In this document: positions 52,759-63,962 of the stretch, piece after piece
Layout of the letters: every line of letters starts with the position of its first letter
How positions within the stretch are numbered: the first letter of the stretch is position 1
NCBI RefSeq assembly: GCF_023509475.1
Contig: NZ_JAKSDZ010000015.1
Location: forward strand, 1-64,000
Direction: 5' to 3'
Length of the DNA: 64,000 nt
Source of the DNA: Aestuariirhabdus haliotis
GTDB lineage: Bacteria; Pseudomonadota; Gammaproteobacteria; Pseudomonadales; Aestuariirhabdaceae
The notes under the pieces: generated by a model
Databases searched by the model: none
The model's input: the letters and a program-made list of their open reading frames with translations, nothing else
Told to the model about the DNA's origin: nothing
Position numbers and translations under genes: made by a program

Positions 52759-52862
52759 GCCTGATACGCGCTTATTTATCTCTTTTTGATGATACTCCGG
52801 GCCAGCTTTGATATCTCGCCCGGGAGTCGTTAATTTTGACCCTGTAAAGGCCGCTGACTGGC

Positions 52863-53954
52863 TTAGACGTTAAAGCGGAAGTGAACCACATCACCGTCGG
52901 CAACCACGTACTCTTTGCCCTCAAGGCGCCACTTGCCAGCCTCTTTTGCGCCCTGTTCGCCATTGAAGGCGACAAAGTCATCGTAAGCGGTCACTTCGGC
53001 GCGAATAAAGCCTTTTTCAAAGTCGGTATGAATGACTCCTGCTGCTTGAGGGGCGGTAGCGCCTACCTTAACGGTCCAGGCCCGAACCTCTTTTACGCCC
53101 GCTGTGAAGTAAGTTTGCAGCCCCAACAACGAATAGCCCGCGCGAATGACGCGATCGAGACCTGCTTCTTCCATACCCATTTCCTGAAGGAACTCGAGCT
53201 TCTCTTCATCTTCGAGTTCGGAAATTTCAGCTTCCAGCTTATTACAGATTGGAACAACGACGGCATTCTCCTGTTCGGCGATGGCTCGAACGGCATCCAG
53301 GTGGGGGTTGTTCTCGAAGCCTTCCTCATCGACGTTAGCGATGTACATGGTCGGTTTTGTGGTCAGCAGGTGGAAGCTGCGTACTTCCTTTTCCTCATCG
53401 TCAGTGAGCGTCAGTGAGCGCACAGGCAGCCCCTGGTCCAGGTGAGGTTGTAGCTTCTCAAGGATGGCTTTCTGGCGAACGGCATCCTTGTCGCCGCTCT
53501 TGGCAACCCGGGCAACCCGCTGTAGTTGTTTTTCGACGGATTCCAGGTCTGCCAGTGCCAGTTCGGTATTGATCACCTCAATATCTGAAACGGGATCGAT
53601 CTGATTGGCTACGTGGATAACATTTTCATCTTCGAAGCAGCGCACCACATGGGCGATAGCGTCGGTTTCGCGGATATTGGCCAGAAACTGGTTGCCCAGC
53701 CCTTCACCCTTGGAGGCGCCTGCTACCAGGCCCGCGATATCGACGAACTCCATGGTGGCGGCCACGACACGTTCCGGCTTTACAATCTCCGCCAGCTTGT
53801 CTTGACGTGGATCTGGCATCGGGACAACACCGGCGTTGGGCTCGATGGTGCAAAAAGGGAAGTTTTCAGCACCGATGCCTGCTTTGGTGAGCGCATTAAA
53901 CAGTGTGGACTTGCCTACGTTGGGTAGGCCGACGATACCGCATTTAAAACCCAT
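52863..53954 (-). CDS. ychF: Ribosome-binding ATPase YchF
   Basis: A 363-residue Obg-family P-loop ATPase with G1 [31 protein letters not shown] in the G3 region, [11 protein letters not shown] (NxxE, the ATP-preferring form of G4) and a C-terminal TGS domain ending FRFNV. It binds the ribosome and is linked to stress responses. It follows pth on the same strand. Confidence 0.95.
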   Translation of the reverse strand: MGFKCGIVGLPNVGKSTLFNALTKAGIGAENFPFCTIEPNAGVVPMPDPRQDKLAEIVKPERVVAATMEFVDIAGLVAGASKGEGLGNQFLANIRETDAIAHVVRCFEDENVIHVANQIDPVSDIEVINTELALADLESVEKQLQRVARVAKSGDKDAVRQKAILEKLQPHLDQGLPVRSLTLTDDEEKEVRSFHLLTTKPTMYIANVDEEGFENNPHLDAVRAIAEQENAVVVPICNKLEAEISELEDEEKLEFLQEMGMEEAGLDRVIRAGYSLLGLQTYFTAGVKEVRAWTVKVGATAPQAAGVIHTDFEKGFIRAEVTAYDDFVAFNGEQGAKEAGKWRLEGKEYVVADGDVVHFRFNV

Positions 53955-53970
53955 GATTGTGATCCTGTGA

Positions 53971-54567
53971 CTAGCCTTTGTAGCTATGCAATGTCTGTAC
54001 GCCTTTGTTCCAGGCGCCGTCCAGCAGTGTGGGAAGTACCCTTACTGCTTCATCGATAGCGTTGTCGAGTTTGGTTTGATCGGTTTGCGAGGCTCGGCTC
54101 AAAACGTGCCCAGTCACCTGGCTGCTGTGCCCTGGGTGGCCAATGCCTAAGCGCAAACGAAGAAACTGGTTGCCGCCCATGCGGCTGATGATGTCTCGCA
54201 GGCCGTTATGCCCGCCATGACCACCGCCTTGTTTGAGGCGAGCTAAGCCAACGTCGATATCGAGTTCGTCGTGGGCCACCAGAATTGCTTCGATCGGAAT
54301 TTTATAGAAGTTGGCAATCGCAGCCACCGCTTGACCGCTTCGGTTCATAAAGGTGGTGGGATTGATCAGGCGAATATCATGACCCTGCAGGGATACACGG
54401 GCACAGTCGCCAAAAAACTTGCGTTCGCTTTGCAACCTGGAACCACAGGAGCGGGCCAGTTGCTCAACGAAAAGGGCGCCGGCGTTATGACGGGTTTGCT
54501 CATATTCAGGGCCTGGATTTCCCAGGCCCACAATAAGCTGAATACTGTCTGGAGCGTTAGCTGCCAC
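53971..54567 (-). CDS. pth: Peptidyl-tRNA hydrolase
   Basis: A 198-residue esterase that frees tRNA from peptidyl-tRNA. Signatures are [17 protein letters not shown] with the catalytic His, [10 protein letters not shown] and [10 protein letters not shown]. The start is GTG with GAGG 7 bases upstream. It lies between rplY and ychF as in Pseudomonas-type genomes. Confidence 0.95.
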   Translation of the reverse strand: MAANAPDSIQLIVGLGNPGPEYEQTRHNAGALFVEQLARSCGSRLQSERKFFGDCARVSLQGHDIRLINPTTFMNRSGQAVAAIANFYKIPIEAILVAHDELDIDVGLARLKQGGGHGGHNGLRDIISRMGGNQFLRLRLGIGHPGHSSQVTGHVLSRASQTDQTKLDNAIDEAVRVLPTLLDGAWNKGVQTLHSYKG

Positions 54568-54591
54568 GCCGGTGCCTCGGGCTCCGCGGAA

Positions 54592-55230
54592 TTACTCCTC
54601 GGAAGCGCCTTCTGCTTCTTCGCCATCCTCTTCGTCAGAGGCTTCGATCGCGCCGCGAGTAGCCTGTACAGACGCTACAGCGAGGTCGTGGTCGTGGCTA
54701 AGCTGTACCAGGCTAACACCCTTAGGTAGCTTAAGGTCGCTCAGGTGAACGATATCACCCAGATCCATGTCGATCATATCGATCTCGATGTATTCAGGCA
54801 GGTCGGCTGGCAAGCAACGGATTTCAACCTCAATCAGGTTGTGGGTGATGGCGCCGCCACCCAGTTTAACGCCCTTGGACGCTTCTTCGTTGAGGAAGTG
54901 CAGAGGTACGTTAGTGGTCAGTTCCTGATCCGCGCTGACGCGCAGGAAGTCGGCGTGCAGAACAATGGCCTTAGCCGGGTGGCGCTGCAGGTCCTTGAGA
55001 ATAACTTGCTCTTTGGTGCCAGCAACATCCAGAGTCAGGATGTGAGAGTAGAACGCTTCGTTTTCCAATGCCTTCATCATATCCTTATGAGGTATGGTGA
55101 TCTGGCTAGGGGCCTTATCACCACCATAGATGATGGCAGGCATCAGGTTGGCGAGGCGACGCAGGCGGCGGCTCGCACCTTTCCCCAGGTCGGTACGCAC
55201 TTCGGCGTTCAATTCAAATTCGTTAGACAT
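54592..55230 (-). CDS. rplY: 50S ribosomal protein L25 (general stress CTC form)
   Basis: A 212-residue long form of L25, with the 5S-rRNA-binding domain (residues about 1-95, [10 protein letters not shown]) and a C-terminal beta domain, ending in an acidic tail of Glu, Asp and Ala. E. coli L25 is about 94 residues, so this is the two-domain version. Same strand and order as prs-rplY-pth-ychF elsewhere. Confidence 0.94.
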   Translation of the reverse strand: MSNEFELNAEVRTDLGKGASRRLRRLANLMPAIIYGGDKAPSQITIPHKDMMKALENEAFYSHILTLDVAGTKEQVILKDLQRHPAKAIVLHADFLRVSADQELTTNVPLHFLNEEASKGVKLGGGAITHNLIEVEIRCLPADLPEYIEIDMIDMDLGDIVHLSDLKLPKGVSLVQLSHDHDLAVASVQATRGAIEASDEEDGEEAEGASEE

Positions 55231-55370
55231 GTGTCTCTCCTAAGTAAATGATCCGAAGCTTTGCGACCAAGCTTCGGCCGGTATCCTCGCTTGCAGGCTG
55301 CAAAATCGAGGGCGCGCATCATAGCGTATTTTTTAGTCAGATGCTCGAAAAAAATGCTCTGGTGCAATCA

Positions 55371-55408
55371 CAAAGCCGCCGCGCCAGGACGGTGGCGCAG
55401 CGGCTTTG
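55371..55408 (-). terminator. Hairpin terminator after prs
   Basis: CAAAGCCGC (55371-55379) pairs with GCGGCTTTG (55400-55408), and the inner GCGCCA/TGGCGC extends the stem. On the minus strand it lies just after prs and is followed by a short T-rich stretch; it is flanked by TTTT on the plus strand too. It would separate prs from rplY, or attenuate read-through. Confidence 0.55.
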
Positions 55409-55425
55409 TTTTAAGGGGGATGGCT

Positions 55426-56367
55426 TTAGCGGAAGATTGCGCTAAGAGATTCCTCATTACTGATACGGCGAACAGATTCACCGATCAGGGGGGACATATC
55501 CAGTTGGCGAATACGGTCGCAGGCCTGGCCGGCGGCCGTAAGAGGGATGGTGTTGGTTACGACCAGTTTATCGAGCACTGAATTGTTCAGGTTTTCGATG
55601 GCACGACCGGAAAGTACCGGGTGCGTACAGTAGGCGTAAACTTCAGAAGCCCCGCGATCTTTAAGTGCCGCAGCGGCCTGGCACAGCGTGCCGGCGGTAT
55701 CGACCATGTCATCGACCAGGATACAGGTGCGGTTTTCAACATCACCGATCAGGTGCATGACTTCGGCTTTGTTGGCTTCCGGGCGACGTTTATCGATGAT
55801 GGCCAGGTCAGTATCCAGCTTTTTGGCCAGGGCGCGAGCTCGAACCACACCGCCGATATCGGGGGAAACGATCATCATGTTCTCGTAATTTTGACGAGAG
55901 ATGTCGTCGAGCAGAATAGGGGAGCCGTAAATGTTATCAACCGGAATGTTGAAGAAACCCTGGATCTGGTCGGCGTGCAGATCGACGGTTAAAACGCGGT
56001 CGATACCCACGCTTTTGATCATATCGGCGATCACTTTGGCACTGATTGGCACTCGGGTCGAACGAGGGCGACGATCTTGTCTGGCATAACCAAAGTAGGG
56101 GATTACAGCCGTCACTCGTTGAGCAGATGATCGACGCAAGGCATCGGCCATCACGATCAGCTCCATCAGGTTGTCGTTGGTGGGTGCGCAGGTGGACTGT
56201 ACGATAAATACATCCTTGCCGCGAACGTTGTCGTTAATTTCTACCGCCACTTCACCGTCGCTGAAACGTCCTACTTTAGCTTCTCCGAGAGGGAGGTGGA
56301 GGTGTTCGGTGATGCGTGTAACCAGCTCCGGGTTTGAGTTCCCGGCGAAGATCATCATTTTGGACAC
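55426..56367 (-). CDS. prs: Ribose-phosphate pyrophosphokinase
   Basis: A 313-residue enzyme that makes PRPP from ribose-5-phosphate and ATP, for nucleotides, His and Trp. Conserved motifs are [21 protein letters not shown] and the PRPP loop DDMVDTAGT. The start is GTG with AAGGT upstream. It follows tRNA-Gln on the same strand. Confidence 0.96.
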   Translation of the reverse strand: MSKMMIFAGNSNPELVTRITEHLHLPLGEAKVGRFSDGEVAVEINDNVRGKDVFIVQSTCAPTNDNLMELIVMADALRRSSAQRVTAVIPYFGYARQDRRPRSTRVPISAKVIADMIKSVGIDRVLTVDLHADQIQGFFNIPVDNIYGSPILLDDISRQNYENMMIVSPDIGGVVRARALAKKLDTDLAIIDKRRPEANKAEVMHLIGDVENRTCILVDDMVDTAGTLCQAAAALKDRGASEVYAYCTHPVLSGRAIENLNNSVLDKLVVTNTIPLTAAGQACDRIRQLDMSPLIGESVRRISNEESLSAIFR

Positions 56368-56460
56368 GGTGAGTACCTTTGGCGTGCGGATGGATGGCTA
56401 AAAGCGCTATGTCTACTCGCCTGCGTCCATAAATAGTAGCAGGCTGGCGACGGTTTGAAA

Positions 56461-56535
56461 TGGCTGGGGTGGCAGGATTCGAACCTACGCATGCTGGGAT
56501 CAAAACCCAGTGCCTTACCGCTTGGCGACACCCCA
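56461..56535 (-). tRNA. tRNA-Gln (UUG), copy 2
   Basis: A 75-base cloverleaf with encoded CCA, identical to the copy at 52519, including one base beyond the CCA end. It lies between ispE and prs, 29 bases after the ispE stop on the minus strand, and is probably processed from a longer transcript. Confidence 0.95.
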
Positions 56536-56564
56536 GTGGTCGTCGATATACGACGGCGCGAATT

Positions 56565-57425
56565 TTAAAGGGTTTCGGTTTCTATTTGCAAGCGTTGGTG
56601 CAAAAGTGACCGGTTGCAGCCTTGAGCGACAAACCCCTTCATCGGGGCCGGGAGCTGGCTCAGGGCCTGCTGGGCCGCTCGCTCGCTGTCAAAGGGACAA
56701 AACAGGCTGGCTCCGGTGCCGGACATGGCGCCAGGCCCGTATTGCCTCAGCCAAGTCAGGCCGTTGTCGACCGCAGGCTTAAGCCGGCGAACCAGGGCTT
56801 CACAGTCATTGCGAGTAAGGCCTTGCTGATAGGTTTGTAAGGTTATTGGCGGGCTGTCGCGCCGCAGGTCGGGGTGACCGAAAACTTCTGCGGTGGCGAC
56901 TTCACAACCGGGCAGCACGATCAGGTACCAGGGGGTAGGCAAGGTCACCGGACTGAGTTGTTCGCCGACACCTTCCGCCCAGCAAGCGTAACCGCCAATA
57001 AATACCGGGACATCGGCCCCCAGTTCGAGCCCCAGGGATGCCAACTCTTGCAGCGAGAGCCCGGTACCCCAGAGCTGATTCAAGGCGATCAAGGTCGTTG
57101 CTGCATCCGAGCTGCCGCCGCCAAGCCCTCCACCCATAGGAAGATACTTGTTCAGTTGTATACGGGCCCCTTGCTGGCAACCCGTTGCCTGCTGTAGTCG
57201 CTGTGCCGCCTGAACAATCAGGTTGCTTGCGTTGGGGACGCCCGGTAGGACAGGGCATAAGTCGATATTGGTATCATCCTGGCTTTCGAAACTCAGACTA
57301 TCGCCGATATCAAGAAATTGAAACAGGGTTTGCAGTTCATGGTAGCCATCGTTACGACGGCCAGTGATGTGCAGGAACAGGTTGATTTTGGCCGGTGCGG
57401 GCAGATCAAGCAGTTGACGAGACAT
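56565..57425 (-). CDS. ispE: 4-diphosphocytidyl-2-C-methyl-D-erythritol kinase
   Basis: A 286-residue GHMP kinase of the MEP isoprenoid pathway. The substrate motif LPAPAKINLFLHITGRR and the ATP loop LPMGGGLGGGSSDAATTL are intact, as is the C-terminal MSGTGASLF. It begins 4 bases after lolB. Confidence 0.96.
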   Translation of the reverse strand: MSRQLLDLPAPAKINLFLHITGRRNDGYHELQTLFQFLDIGDSLSFESQDDTNIDLCPVLPGVPNASNLIVQAAQRLQQATGCQQGARIQLNKYLPMGGGLGGGSSDAATTLIALNQLWGTGLSLQELASLGLELGADVPVFIGGYACWAEGVGEQLSPVTLPTPWYLIVLPGCEVATAEVFGHPDLRRDSPPITLQTYQQGLTRNDCEALVRRLKPAVDNGLTWLRQYGPGAMSGTGASLFCPFDSERAAQQALSQLPAPMKGFVAQGCNRSLLHQRLQIETETL

Positions 57426-57429
57426 GGGG

Positions 57430-58029
57430 TTAGCTGCTGGGTTTCCAGTCGTTGATAATAAATGTCAATCGGGCATGGGGGCCTTTGGCAACCAATCGGC
57501 CGGGCAGCTGCCACTGCTCAACTTGCTGGTAACGGCCGAAGCTTAGAGACCATTTGCCCTGTTGCATGGAGTCCAGTAGTCCCTGATTATTCAGTCGCGG
57601 ATCGTTGTTGCCCGGAGCGGGAATGCCTCGTATCCAGTAACCCAAATCGGTAACTGGCAGATCCCAGCCCAGTTCCTGCCGTAATAGCTGCTCAGCGGAT
57701 TGCGCGAACTGAGTGCCATCATCGGCTGTGCTGAGCGAGATTCCGCGTGGAGAGCCCTGGATAATGGCCAGTGTCTGACCAATAACGGTGGCTATACGAA
57801 TCCGGTAATAGTCACCCTGTTGTTCCCAGTTCAGGTAGAGCGAATCGCTGCGCTCGGCGGTGCGGATGCCTAATTTTCCGGACAGTTGCCATTTTTGCAG
57901 GCTTGCCATCTGGTGTTGATGGATTTGCCAGTACTGCACCTGTTCTTGAGGTGAAAGGGGGGCTTTTGCAGGCTGCAGGGTTGCGCAGCCCGTTAGTACT
58001 AGCAGGATTAAGGGGATAATAAGTCGCAT
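57430..58029 (-). CDS. lolB: Outer-membrane lipoprotein receptor LolB
   Basis: A 199-residue lipoprotein with signal and lipobox LLVLTGC. The body shows LSGKLGIRTAERSDSLYLNW and GWDLPVTDLGYWIRGIPAPG, typical of LolB, which accepts lipoproteins from LolA and inserts them in the outer membrane. It is 4 bases after the TPR gene and 4 before ispE. Confidence 0.93.
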   Translation of the reverse strand: MRLIIPLILLVLTGCATLQPAKAPLSPQEQVQYWQIHQHQMASLQKWQLSGKLGIRTAERSDSLYLNWEQQGDYYRIRIATVIGQTLAIIQGSPRGISLSTADDGTQFAQSAEQLLRQELGWDLPVTDLGYWIRGIPAPGNNDPRLNNQGLLDSMQQGKWSLSFGRYQQVEQWQLPGRLVAKGPHARLTFIINDWKPSS

Positions 58030-58033
58030 GGGA

Positions 58034-59767
58034 TTAGCTCGGATTCAGGCGTTCCATAACCGCTTTCAGCAGTTCGCTTTCGGGGTGCTGTTGCAGGGCT
58101 TCTTCCCAAAGCTGAAGGGCTTCCTGCTGGCGGCCTTGCATCCACAGCACTTCAACCAGGTGCGCAGAAATTTCATGGTCTGGCATCATGGCATAGGCTT
58201 GCTGCAGTAGTTCCAGCGCTCGATCGTAATTGCCCAGCCGAAACTCAACCCAGCCCATGCTATCGATTACTGCCGGATCGTCGGGGTTAAGTTGCATGGC
58301 TTTGCGAATTAGCTCGGCGGCTTCCTCGTAGCGCGTGGTGCGATCGGCCAGGGTATAACCCAGGGCGTTGAGTGCTACGGCGTTTTCCGGGTCGATGCCA
58401 AGAATGGTACGAAGGTCCTGTTCCAGCTTATCGAGATCGTCATTTTTCTCGGCAAGCATCGCCCGAGCGTAAAGCAGGCTGATGTTGCGGGGGTAAACTT
58501 TCAGGGCTTCGCTGAGGGTCTTGTCGGCTTCGTCGTACTCCCGTTCATCGATCAGGACTTCGGATTCGAGCAGGTAGAGCTGAATGCGCAGTTCGGGGCG
58601 TTGGTCCCGTGCCTGGCGCAGGTGCTTTTGCGCTTGTGGTAATTGTTCCCGATCGGCCAGTAGCTGGCTGAGATGGGTGTAGGCAGGCAGGAATTCATTG
58701 CCGGATTTAACCTGCAGGTAATGATCCCGTGCTGTTTGCCAATCATCCCGGGATTCGGCTAATCGGCCAAGATAATAATGGGCAGTGTCGCCCCGTTCGC
58801 CTTGTTCCAGCAACAGGTTAAGGTAATTTTCGGCTTCGTTCGGTTGCTCGCCTTCCAGCGCCGTTAGCGCGATTGACAGGGTCAGGTCGCTGTCATTTGG
58901 AGAGCGTTCATGCAGTGTTTTGAATTCCGCCAAGGCTTGTTGGGTTTGCCCCAGACCCAACAATACGCGACCGTAAAGTAATCTCAGGCGTTGATCTTGA
59001 GGATGGGATTTCAGCGCGCCTTGCAGCTCTTTGGCGGCCTCATTATCGCGTCCGATACGGTGTAAAATTCGGCTTTGGTGCAGCAGGCCATTTCTGCTCT
59101 CCGGCTCTTGATCGAGTAGCTTTTGGAGCTGTTCAAGGGCCTCGTCATATTGCTGCTCATGCTCTAGTAGCAGTGCTCTGGCAAGCATCAGCTGCGTATT
59201 GTCCGGAAACCTTTGGGCGCTGGTATCAATCACTGACAGAAGAGCTTTCAGTTGCCTTGGTGGGAGTGATTCGGCCCGGGCGGCGAGCAGGTCAAAATGA
59301 GTTTCCCCTCCCATCTCCAGTACTCGTTGCATCAGATCGGCCGCTTCATTCAGCGATTCGACATGGGCCAGCTCCAGGGCATAGGTTTGCAGTGCCTGGC
59401 GGTTATCCGGGTCGGTTTCGGCCCAGATGCGGGCCGCTTCCAGTGCGGCCTGGCGGGCGCCAATGTAGTGAGCGATGCGCAGGGCGCGTTCGGCGACACC
59501 AGGGTCGCGGGTATTGTGGGCTTGTTCCAGGTAGTTGCCCAGACTGAGATCAAGGCGCTCACGATTGCCGGCAAGCTCAGCAACCATTAATGCGTACAGG
59601 GTGTCCTTGTGAAATGAGGCCTCGGGGGCTTTCTGGACTGTGCTCGGGGCGTTTTTGGCTTGAGTTGCTGGGGCTGAATTATCGGTATCGATTGATGTGG
59701 TAACGCATCCGGCCAGTAATAGTGGGGCTATAAGGCCGTTGAATGCGCGAAGTCGACATGGGGTCAT
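58034..59767 (-). CDS. TPR-repeat lipoprotein
   Basis: A 577-residue outer-membrane-type lipoprotein (LLLAGC at the signal end) built of about a dozen tetratricopeptide repeats, for example ALNALGYTLADRTTRYEEAAEL and VIDSMGWVEFRLGNYDRALELL. It corresponds by position and length to the TPR protein upstream of lolB in Pseudomonas. It likely supports protein contacts at the envelope; the precise role is not known. Confidence 0.88.
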   Translation of the reverse strand: MTPCRLRAFNGLIAPLLLAGCVTTSIDTDNSAPATQAKNAPSTVQKAPEASFHKDTLYALMVAELAGNRERLDLSLGNYLEQAHNTRDPGVAERALRIAHYIGARQAALEAARIWAETDPDNRQALQTYALELAHVESLNEAADLMQRVLEMGGETHFDLLAARAESLPPRQLKALLSVIDTSAQRFPDNTQLMLARALLLEHEQQYDEALEQLQKLLDQEPESRNGLLHQSRILHRIGRDNEAAKELQGALKSHPQDQRLRLLYGRVLLGLGQTQQALAEFKTLHERSPNDSDLTLSIALTALEGEQPNEAENYLNLLLEQGERGDTAHYYLGRLAESRDDWQTARDHYLQVKSGNEFLPAYTHLSQLLADREQLPQAQKHLRQARDQRPELRIQLYLLESEVLIDEREYDEADKTLSEALKVYPRNISLLYARAMLAEKNDDLDKLEQDLRTILGIDPENAVALNALGYTLADRTTRYEEAAELIRKAMQLNPDDPAVIDSMGWVEFRLGNYDRALELLQQAYAMMPDHEISAHLVEVLWMQGRQQEALQLWEEALQQHPESELLKAVMERLNPS

Positions 59768-59990
59768 GTGGATGTATTCAGCCTGTTTGGTTAAACAAAG
59801 GGATAATCACATAATGACACAAGCGAAAAGCTAAACCCATACTTGCATCAATGAGGTGATAGATAGGGCTGCTGAATTATGGGGTTGTTATTGAAGTTGA
59901 CGGCTATCCGTAGGAAAATTCACCACTTTTCTCCCATGGCCTTTTAAATGAAGCGGAGCTTCAGCCAGGGCAGGTGATAAACGGGAAGGT

Positions 59991-61250
59991 ATGGGTTTTC
60001 TAGCGATAGGCATTAATCATAAGACGGCATCGATTGCAGTACGCGAGAAGGTCTCTTTTGCTCCGGAGCAGATGGTTGAAGCTCTGGGCCAGGTTCGGGA
60101 GTTGTCCCAAGTATCTGGGGTGGCCATCCTTTCTACCTGCAACCGTACGGAACTCTACTGCAGCACCCTGAAGAACGATCACCAGGTGTTACTCGAATGG
60201 CTGGCGAACTATCACAGCCTCAGTGTCGAGGATCTGGAGCAATGCAGCTATATTCACCGTGATTCAGAAGCGGTCAGGCATATGATGAGGGTGGCCAGCG
60301 GCCTGGATTCCATGGTGCTGGGTGAACCCCAGATTCTGGGGCAACTTAAATCCAGTTTTGCGGTGGCCAGAGAGGCCAACAGCGTGGGCGCGGAATTAGG
60401 CCGCCTGTTCCAGAATACCTTCACCATGGCCAAGCAGGTCCGGACTCATACCTCCATCGGGGAAAACCCGGTCTCGGTCGCCTATGCCGCCGTCAGTCTG
60501 GGCAAGCAGATCTTTGCCGATATGTCCCGCAGCAGCGCACTGTTGATTGGCGCCGGTGAAACCATTGAACTGGTGGCGCGTCACCTGCGAGAAGCCGGTG
60601 TGGATAGAATCGTCGTCGCCAATCGCACCCTGGAGCGTGCCAAGCGGCTGGCCCAGGAATTTGATGCACACGCCATATTGCTTTCAGATATGCCCGACCA
60701 CCTGGTTGATGCGGATATTGTGATCGCCTCGACCGCGAGCCAGTTGCCGATATTGGGCAAGGGTGCAGTAGAGCGTGCGCTGAAGAAGCGCAAGCGTCGA
60801 CCTATGTTTATGGTCGATATTGCCGTGCCACGGGATATTGAACCCGAAGTCGGTGAGTTGGCGGATATTTACCTGTATACCGTCGATGACCTTCACGAGG
60901 TGGTCGAAGAGAACCAGAAAAGTCGCCAGAAAGCTGCGGAGTCGGCCGAATTGATGGTCGACAGCGGTGTCGAGGTATTTGAAACTCGCCAGCGGGAGAT
61001 GGACGGGGTTGAAGTGCTTAAGGCCCTGCGGCAACAGGCCGAAACAGTAAAACGCGAGGAGCTGGATAAGGCGCTGAAACAGTTGCAAAAAGGCGCATCG
61101 GCTGAAGATGTGCTGCAACAGCTAGCGCGTTCGTTGACCAATAAAATGGTTCACAGTCCCAGTATCCAGATCAAGAAAGCAAGCGCCGAGGGGCGCACGG
61201 AGCTGGTGGAATGGACCCAACAGCTGTTCCAGTTAGATCTCCAGGATTAA
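59991..61250 (+). CDS. hemA: Glutamyl-tRNA reductase
   Basis: A 419-residue enzyme for the first committed step of haem synthesis, reducing Glu-tRNA to glutamate semialdehyde. It has [18 protein letters not shown], the catalytic Cys in [28 protein letters not shown] and a NADPH domain. It is divergent from the TPR gene, with 223 bases between. The many c-type haem proteins in this window create a haem demand. Confidence 0.96.
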   Translation: MGFLAIGINHKTASIAVREKVSFAPEQMVEALGQVRELSQVSGVAILSTCNRTELYCSTLKNDHQVLLEWLANYHSLSVEDLEQCSYIHRDSEAVRHMMRVASGLDSMVLGEPQILGQLKSSFAVAREANSVGAELGRLFQNTFTMAKQVRTHTSIGENPVSVAYAAVSLGKQIFADMSRSSALLIGAGETIELVARHLREAGVDRIVVANRTLERAKRLAQEFDAHAILLSDMPDHLVDADIVIASTASQLPILGKGAVERALKKRKRRPMFMVDIAVPRDIEPEVGELADIYLYTVDDLHEVVEENQKSRQKAAESAELMVDSGVEVFETRQREMDGVEVLKALRQQAETVKREELDKALKQLQKGASAEDVLQQLARSLTNKMVHSPSIQIKKASAEGRTELVEWTQQLFQLDLQD

Positions 61251-61256
61251 GTCATT

Positions 61257-62339
61257 ATGAAAGCATCTATTGTCAGCAAGCTTGAAGGCTTGCGTGATCG
61301 TTATGAAGAGCTGGCAGCCTTGATGTCAGACCCGGAAGTGATTTCCGACCAGGACAAGTTTCGCAAGTTTTCCAAGGAATATGCCGAGCTCGAACCGGTG
61401 GTGCAGTGCTTTGCACGCTATTCACAGGTAGCCGATGACCTGGAGGAAGCCAGGCTACTGTTAGAAGACGGTGATGACGAAATGCGCGAAATGGCGCAGG
61501 AAGAGATCGCCGGCGGTAAAGCCCAGCTTGAGGATCTGGAAACGGAGTTGCAAAAGCTGTTATTGCCCAAGGATCCCAATGATAGCCACAACACCTTCCT
61601 GGAGATTCGGGCCGGCACCGGTGGCGATGAGGCTGCTATCTTTGCCGGCGATCTGTTTCGCATGTATTCACGTTATGCCGAGCGCCGCAACTGGAAGGTG
61701 GAAGTGATCAGCGCCAATGAAGGGGAGCATGGCGGTTATCGTGAAATCATCAGCCGGATCGTAGGTGGTGATGTCTACGGGCGTTTAAAGTTTGAGTCCG
61801 GAGCTCATCGGGTCCAGCGAGTGCCGGAAACCGAGTCCCAAGGACGAATTCATACCTCCGCCTGCACCGTTGCGGTCATGCCAGAGCCGGAAGAGACCGA
61901 TGATGTCGAAATCAACAAGGGGGATTTGCGGGTGGATACCTTCCGAGCCTCCGGAGCCGGCGGTCAGCACGTTAACAAAACCGACTCGGCCATTCGTTTG
62001 ACCCACTTGCCCACGGGCATTGTCGTGGAATGCCAGGATGAGCGTTCGCAGCACAAGAACCGGGCCAAGGCGATGGCCCTGTTGTCCGCGCGCATTAACA
62101 GTGTGGCGGATGAGGCGGCGCGTAAGGAGGTGGCTGACCAGCGACGTAGCCTGGTCGGTAGTGGCGATCGCTCCGAACGCATTCGAACCTATAACTACCC
62201 CCAGGGGCGAGTGACCGACCACCGTATCAATCTCACTCTGTATAAATTGCCTGAAATTATGGAAGGTGATGCGGACTCGGTGATCGAAGCCTTGCTGCAA
62301 GAGCATCAGATGGACCTGTTGGCGACGCTGTCGGAATAA
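61257..62339 (+). CDS. prfA: Peptide chain release factor 1
   Basis: A 360-residue release factor for UAA and UAG. The GGQ motif is seen in [18 protein letters not shown] and is methylated by PrmC, the next gene. [22 protein letters not shown] and the PxT-containing region are present. It begins 6 bases after hemA. Confidence 0.96.
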   Translation: MKASIVSKLEGLRDRYEELAALMSDPEVISDQDKFRKFSKEYAELEPVVQCFARYSQVADDLEEARLLLEDGDDEMREMAQEEIAGGKAQLEDLETELQKLLLPKDPNDSHNTFLEIRAGTGGDEAAIFAGDLFRMYSRYAERRNWKVEVISANEGEHGGYREIISRIVGGDVYGRLKFESGAHRVQRVPETESQGRIHTSACTVAVMPEPEETDDVEINKGDLRVDTFRASGAGGQHVNKTDSAIRLTHLPTGIVVECQDERSQHKNRAKAMALLSARINSVADEAARKEVADQRRSLVGSGDRSERIRTYNYPQGRVTDHRINLTLYKLPEIMEGDADSVIEALLQEHQMDLLATLSE

Positions 62340-62343
62340 TCGG

Positions 62344-63216
62344 GTGAGCGTCACCATTGCCCAGTTACTGACCAGCGATCATGGCCTTGAGCGGATCAGC
62401 GATACCGCTCGACTGGACCTGGAACTGTTGCTCTGTGCCGCGCTCGAATGCGAACGTAGCTACCTCTTTACCTGGCCTGAAAAGGTCCTGACAGTGACCC
62501 AGCTTGAGGCATTGGATGGTTTCCTGGCGCGCCGGCGAGAAGGTGAGCCTGTTGCCCATATCATCGGTAAGCAGGGGTTTTGGTCGTTAGACTTGAATGT
62601 CGATGCGTCCACTTTGATACCGCGGCCTGAGACCGAATTATTGGTCGAGCTGGCGTTAGAGTTATTACCGAATACTGCCTGTCGCGTGGCGGATCTGGGT
62701 ACCGGCAGTGGTGCCATTGCATTGGCCCTGGCCTCGGAGCGACCCGAATGGACTCTGGTTGGGGTGGATCGGATTGAGGCGGCGGTAACTCTTGCCCGGC
62801 ATAACGCCAAACGACTCGATATCGACAATGTAGTCTTTGTTCAGGGCAGCTGGTGTGATGCCCTGGATGGAGAATCATTCGATATGATTTTGAGTAATCC
62901 TCCCTATATCGATCCAAAGGACCCTCATCTGCAGCGAGGGGATGTGCGTTTTGAGCCGAGATCGGCGCTGGTGGCGCAAGAATCTGGCCTGTCCGATATC
63001 CGCCAGATCAGTAAACAGGCACGGCAGTGGTTATGTCCGGGCGGTTGGCTGTTGTTTGAGCATGGATTTGAACAGGCGGCCGCGGTGCGAGACCTGATGC
63101 AGGCTCTGGGCTATGGTGACATTGAAACCCTGCAGGATCTGGCTGGCCAGGATCGGGTTACCCGAGGGCGGTGGGCGCCAGCGACAACAGTGTGCAAACC
63201 GGGAGATTCAATATGA
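62344..63216 (+). CDS. prmC: Release factor glutamine methyltransferase PrmC
   Basis: A 290-residue SAM methyltransferase with LIPRPETELLVE, VADLGTGSGAIALAL and the NPPY catalytic motif (ILSNPPYIDP). It methylates Gln of the GGQ loop in release factors. Start GTG; it overlaps moeB by 4 bases. Confidence 0.95.
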   Translation: MSVTIAQLLTSDHGLERISDTARLDLELLLCAALECERSYLFTWPEKVLTVTQLEALDGFLARRREGEPVAHIIGKQGFWSLDLNVDASTLIPRPETELLVELALELLPNTACRVADLGTGSGAIALALASERPEWTLVGVDRIEAAVTLARHNAKRLDIDNVVFVQGSWCDALDGESFDMILSNPPYIDPKDPHLQRGDVRFEPRSALVAQESGLSDIRQISKQARQWLCPGGWLLFEHGFEQAAAVRDLMQALGYGDIETLQDLAGQDRVTRGRWAPATTVCKPGDSI

Positions 63217-63962
63217 TGAATGATGAGCAGTTGCTGCGTTACAGTCGCCAGATCATGATGCCGGAGATCGAGATAGCGGGGCAGGAAAAGCTGCTCTCCA
63301 GCCGAGTCTTGGTCATTGGCATGGGTGGGCTCGGTTGCCCTGTGGCGATCTATCTGGCCGCCGCCGGGGTGGGCGAGCTAAGGCTGGTCGACGATGATCA
63401 GGTCGAGTTGACGAATTTGCAGCGACAGATTGCCCATTTTGAGTCCGATGTCGGCAGTGCCAAGGTTGATTCGGCAGCCCGAACTCTTGGGCAAATCAAT
63501 TCCGGGATCAACGTCAGTACGCTTTGTGCGCGGTTGGACGGCGAGGCGCTTGATGCAGAAGTCGCCGCCGCGGATCTGGTGGTGGATGCGACCGATAATT
63601 TTGCGACCCGGTTTGCTATCAATCGAGCCTGTGTCAATAGCCAAACCCCCTTGGTTTCCGGGGCTGCGATCGGCTTGTCGGGCCAGATATCGGTGTTCGA
63701 TCCGCGAGATGAGGCTTCTCCCTGTTACCGTTGTTTGTATCGGGAAGAGGGCGTGGAGGAACAAAGCTGCGCACGCACCGGCGTGTTGGCACCTGTTGTC
63801 GGTATGATCGGCACCATGCAGGCGCTCGAGGCAGTCAAGATGCTAACGGGGTTGGGTGAGTCCCTCTGCGGAAGGCTATTGATTCTGGATGCTGCTACCA
63901 GCAGCTGGCGTGAACTAAGGTTACGAAGGGATCCTGCCTGTCCCTGCTGCGGCGATGGTTAA
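63213..63962 (+). CDS. moeB: Molybdopterin-synthase adenylyltransferase MoeB
   Basis: A 249-residue ThiF/MoeB-family E1-like enzyme. It has the nucleotide loop VIGMGGLGCPVAIYLAAAG, a zinc site seen as CYRCLY and CPCC, and ATDNFATRFAINRAC. It adenylates MoaD for molybdenum cofactor synthesis, which the molybdopterin enzyme at 34.7 kb needs. ATG 63213 has GGGAG 8 bases upstream and overlaps the prmC stop. The window ends 38 bases after it with no gene visible. Confidence 0.93.
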   Translation: MMNDEQLLRYSRQIMMPEIEIAGQEKLLSSRVLVIGMGGLGCPVAIYLAAAGVGELRLVDDDQVELTNLQRQIAHFESDVGSAKVDSAARTLGQINSGINVSTLCARLDGEALDAEVAAADLVVDATDNFATRFAINRACVNSQTPLVSGAAIGLSGQISVFDPRDEASPCYRCLYREEGVEEQSCARTGVLAPVVGMIGTMQALEAVKMLTGLGESLCGRLLILDAATSSWRELRLRRDPACPCCGDG

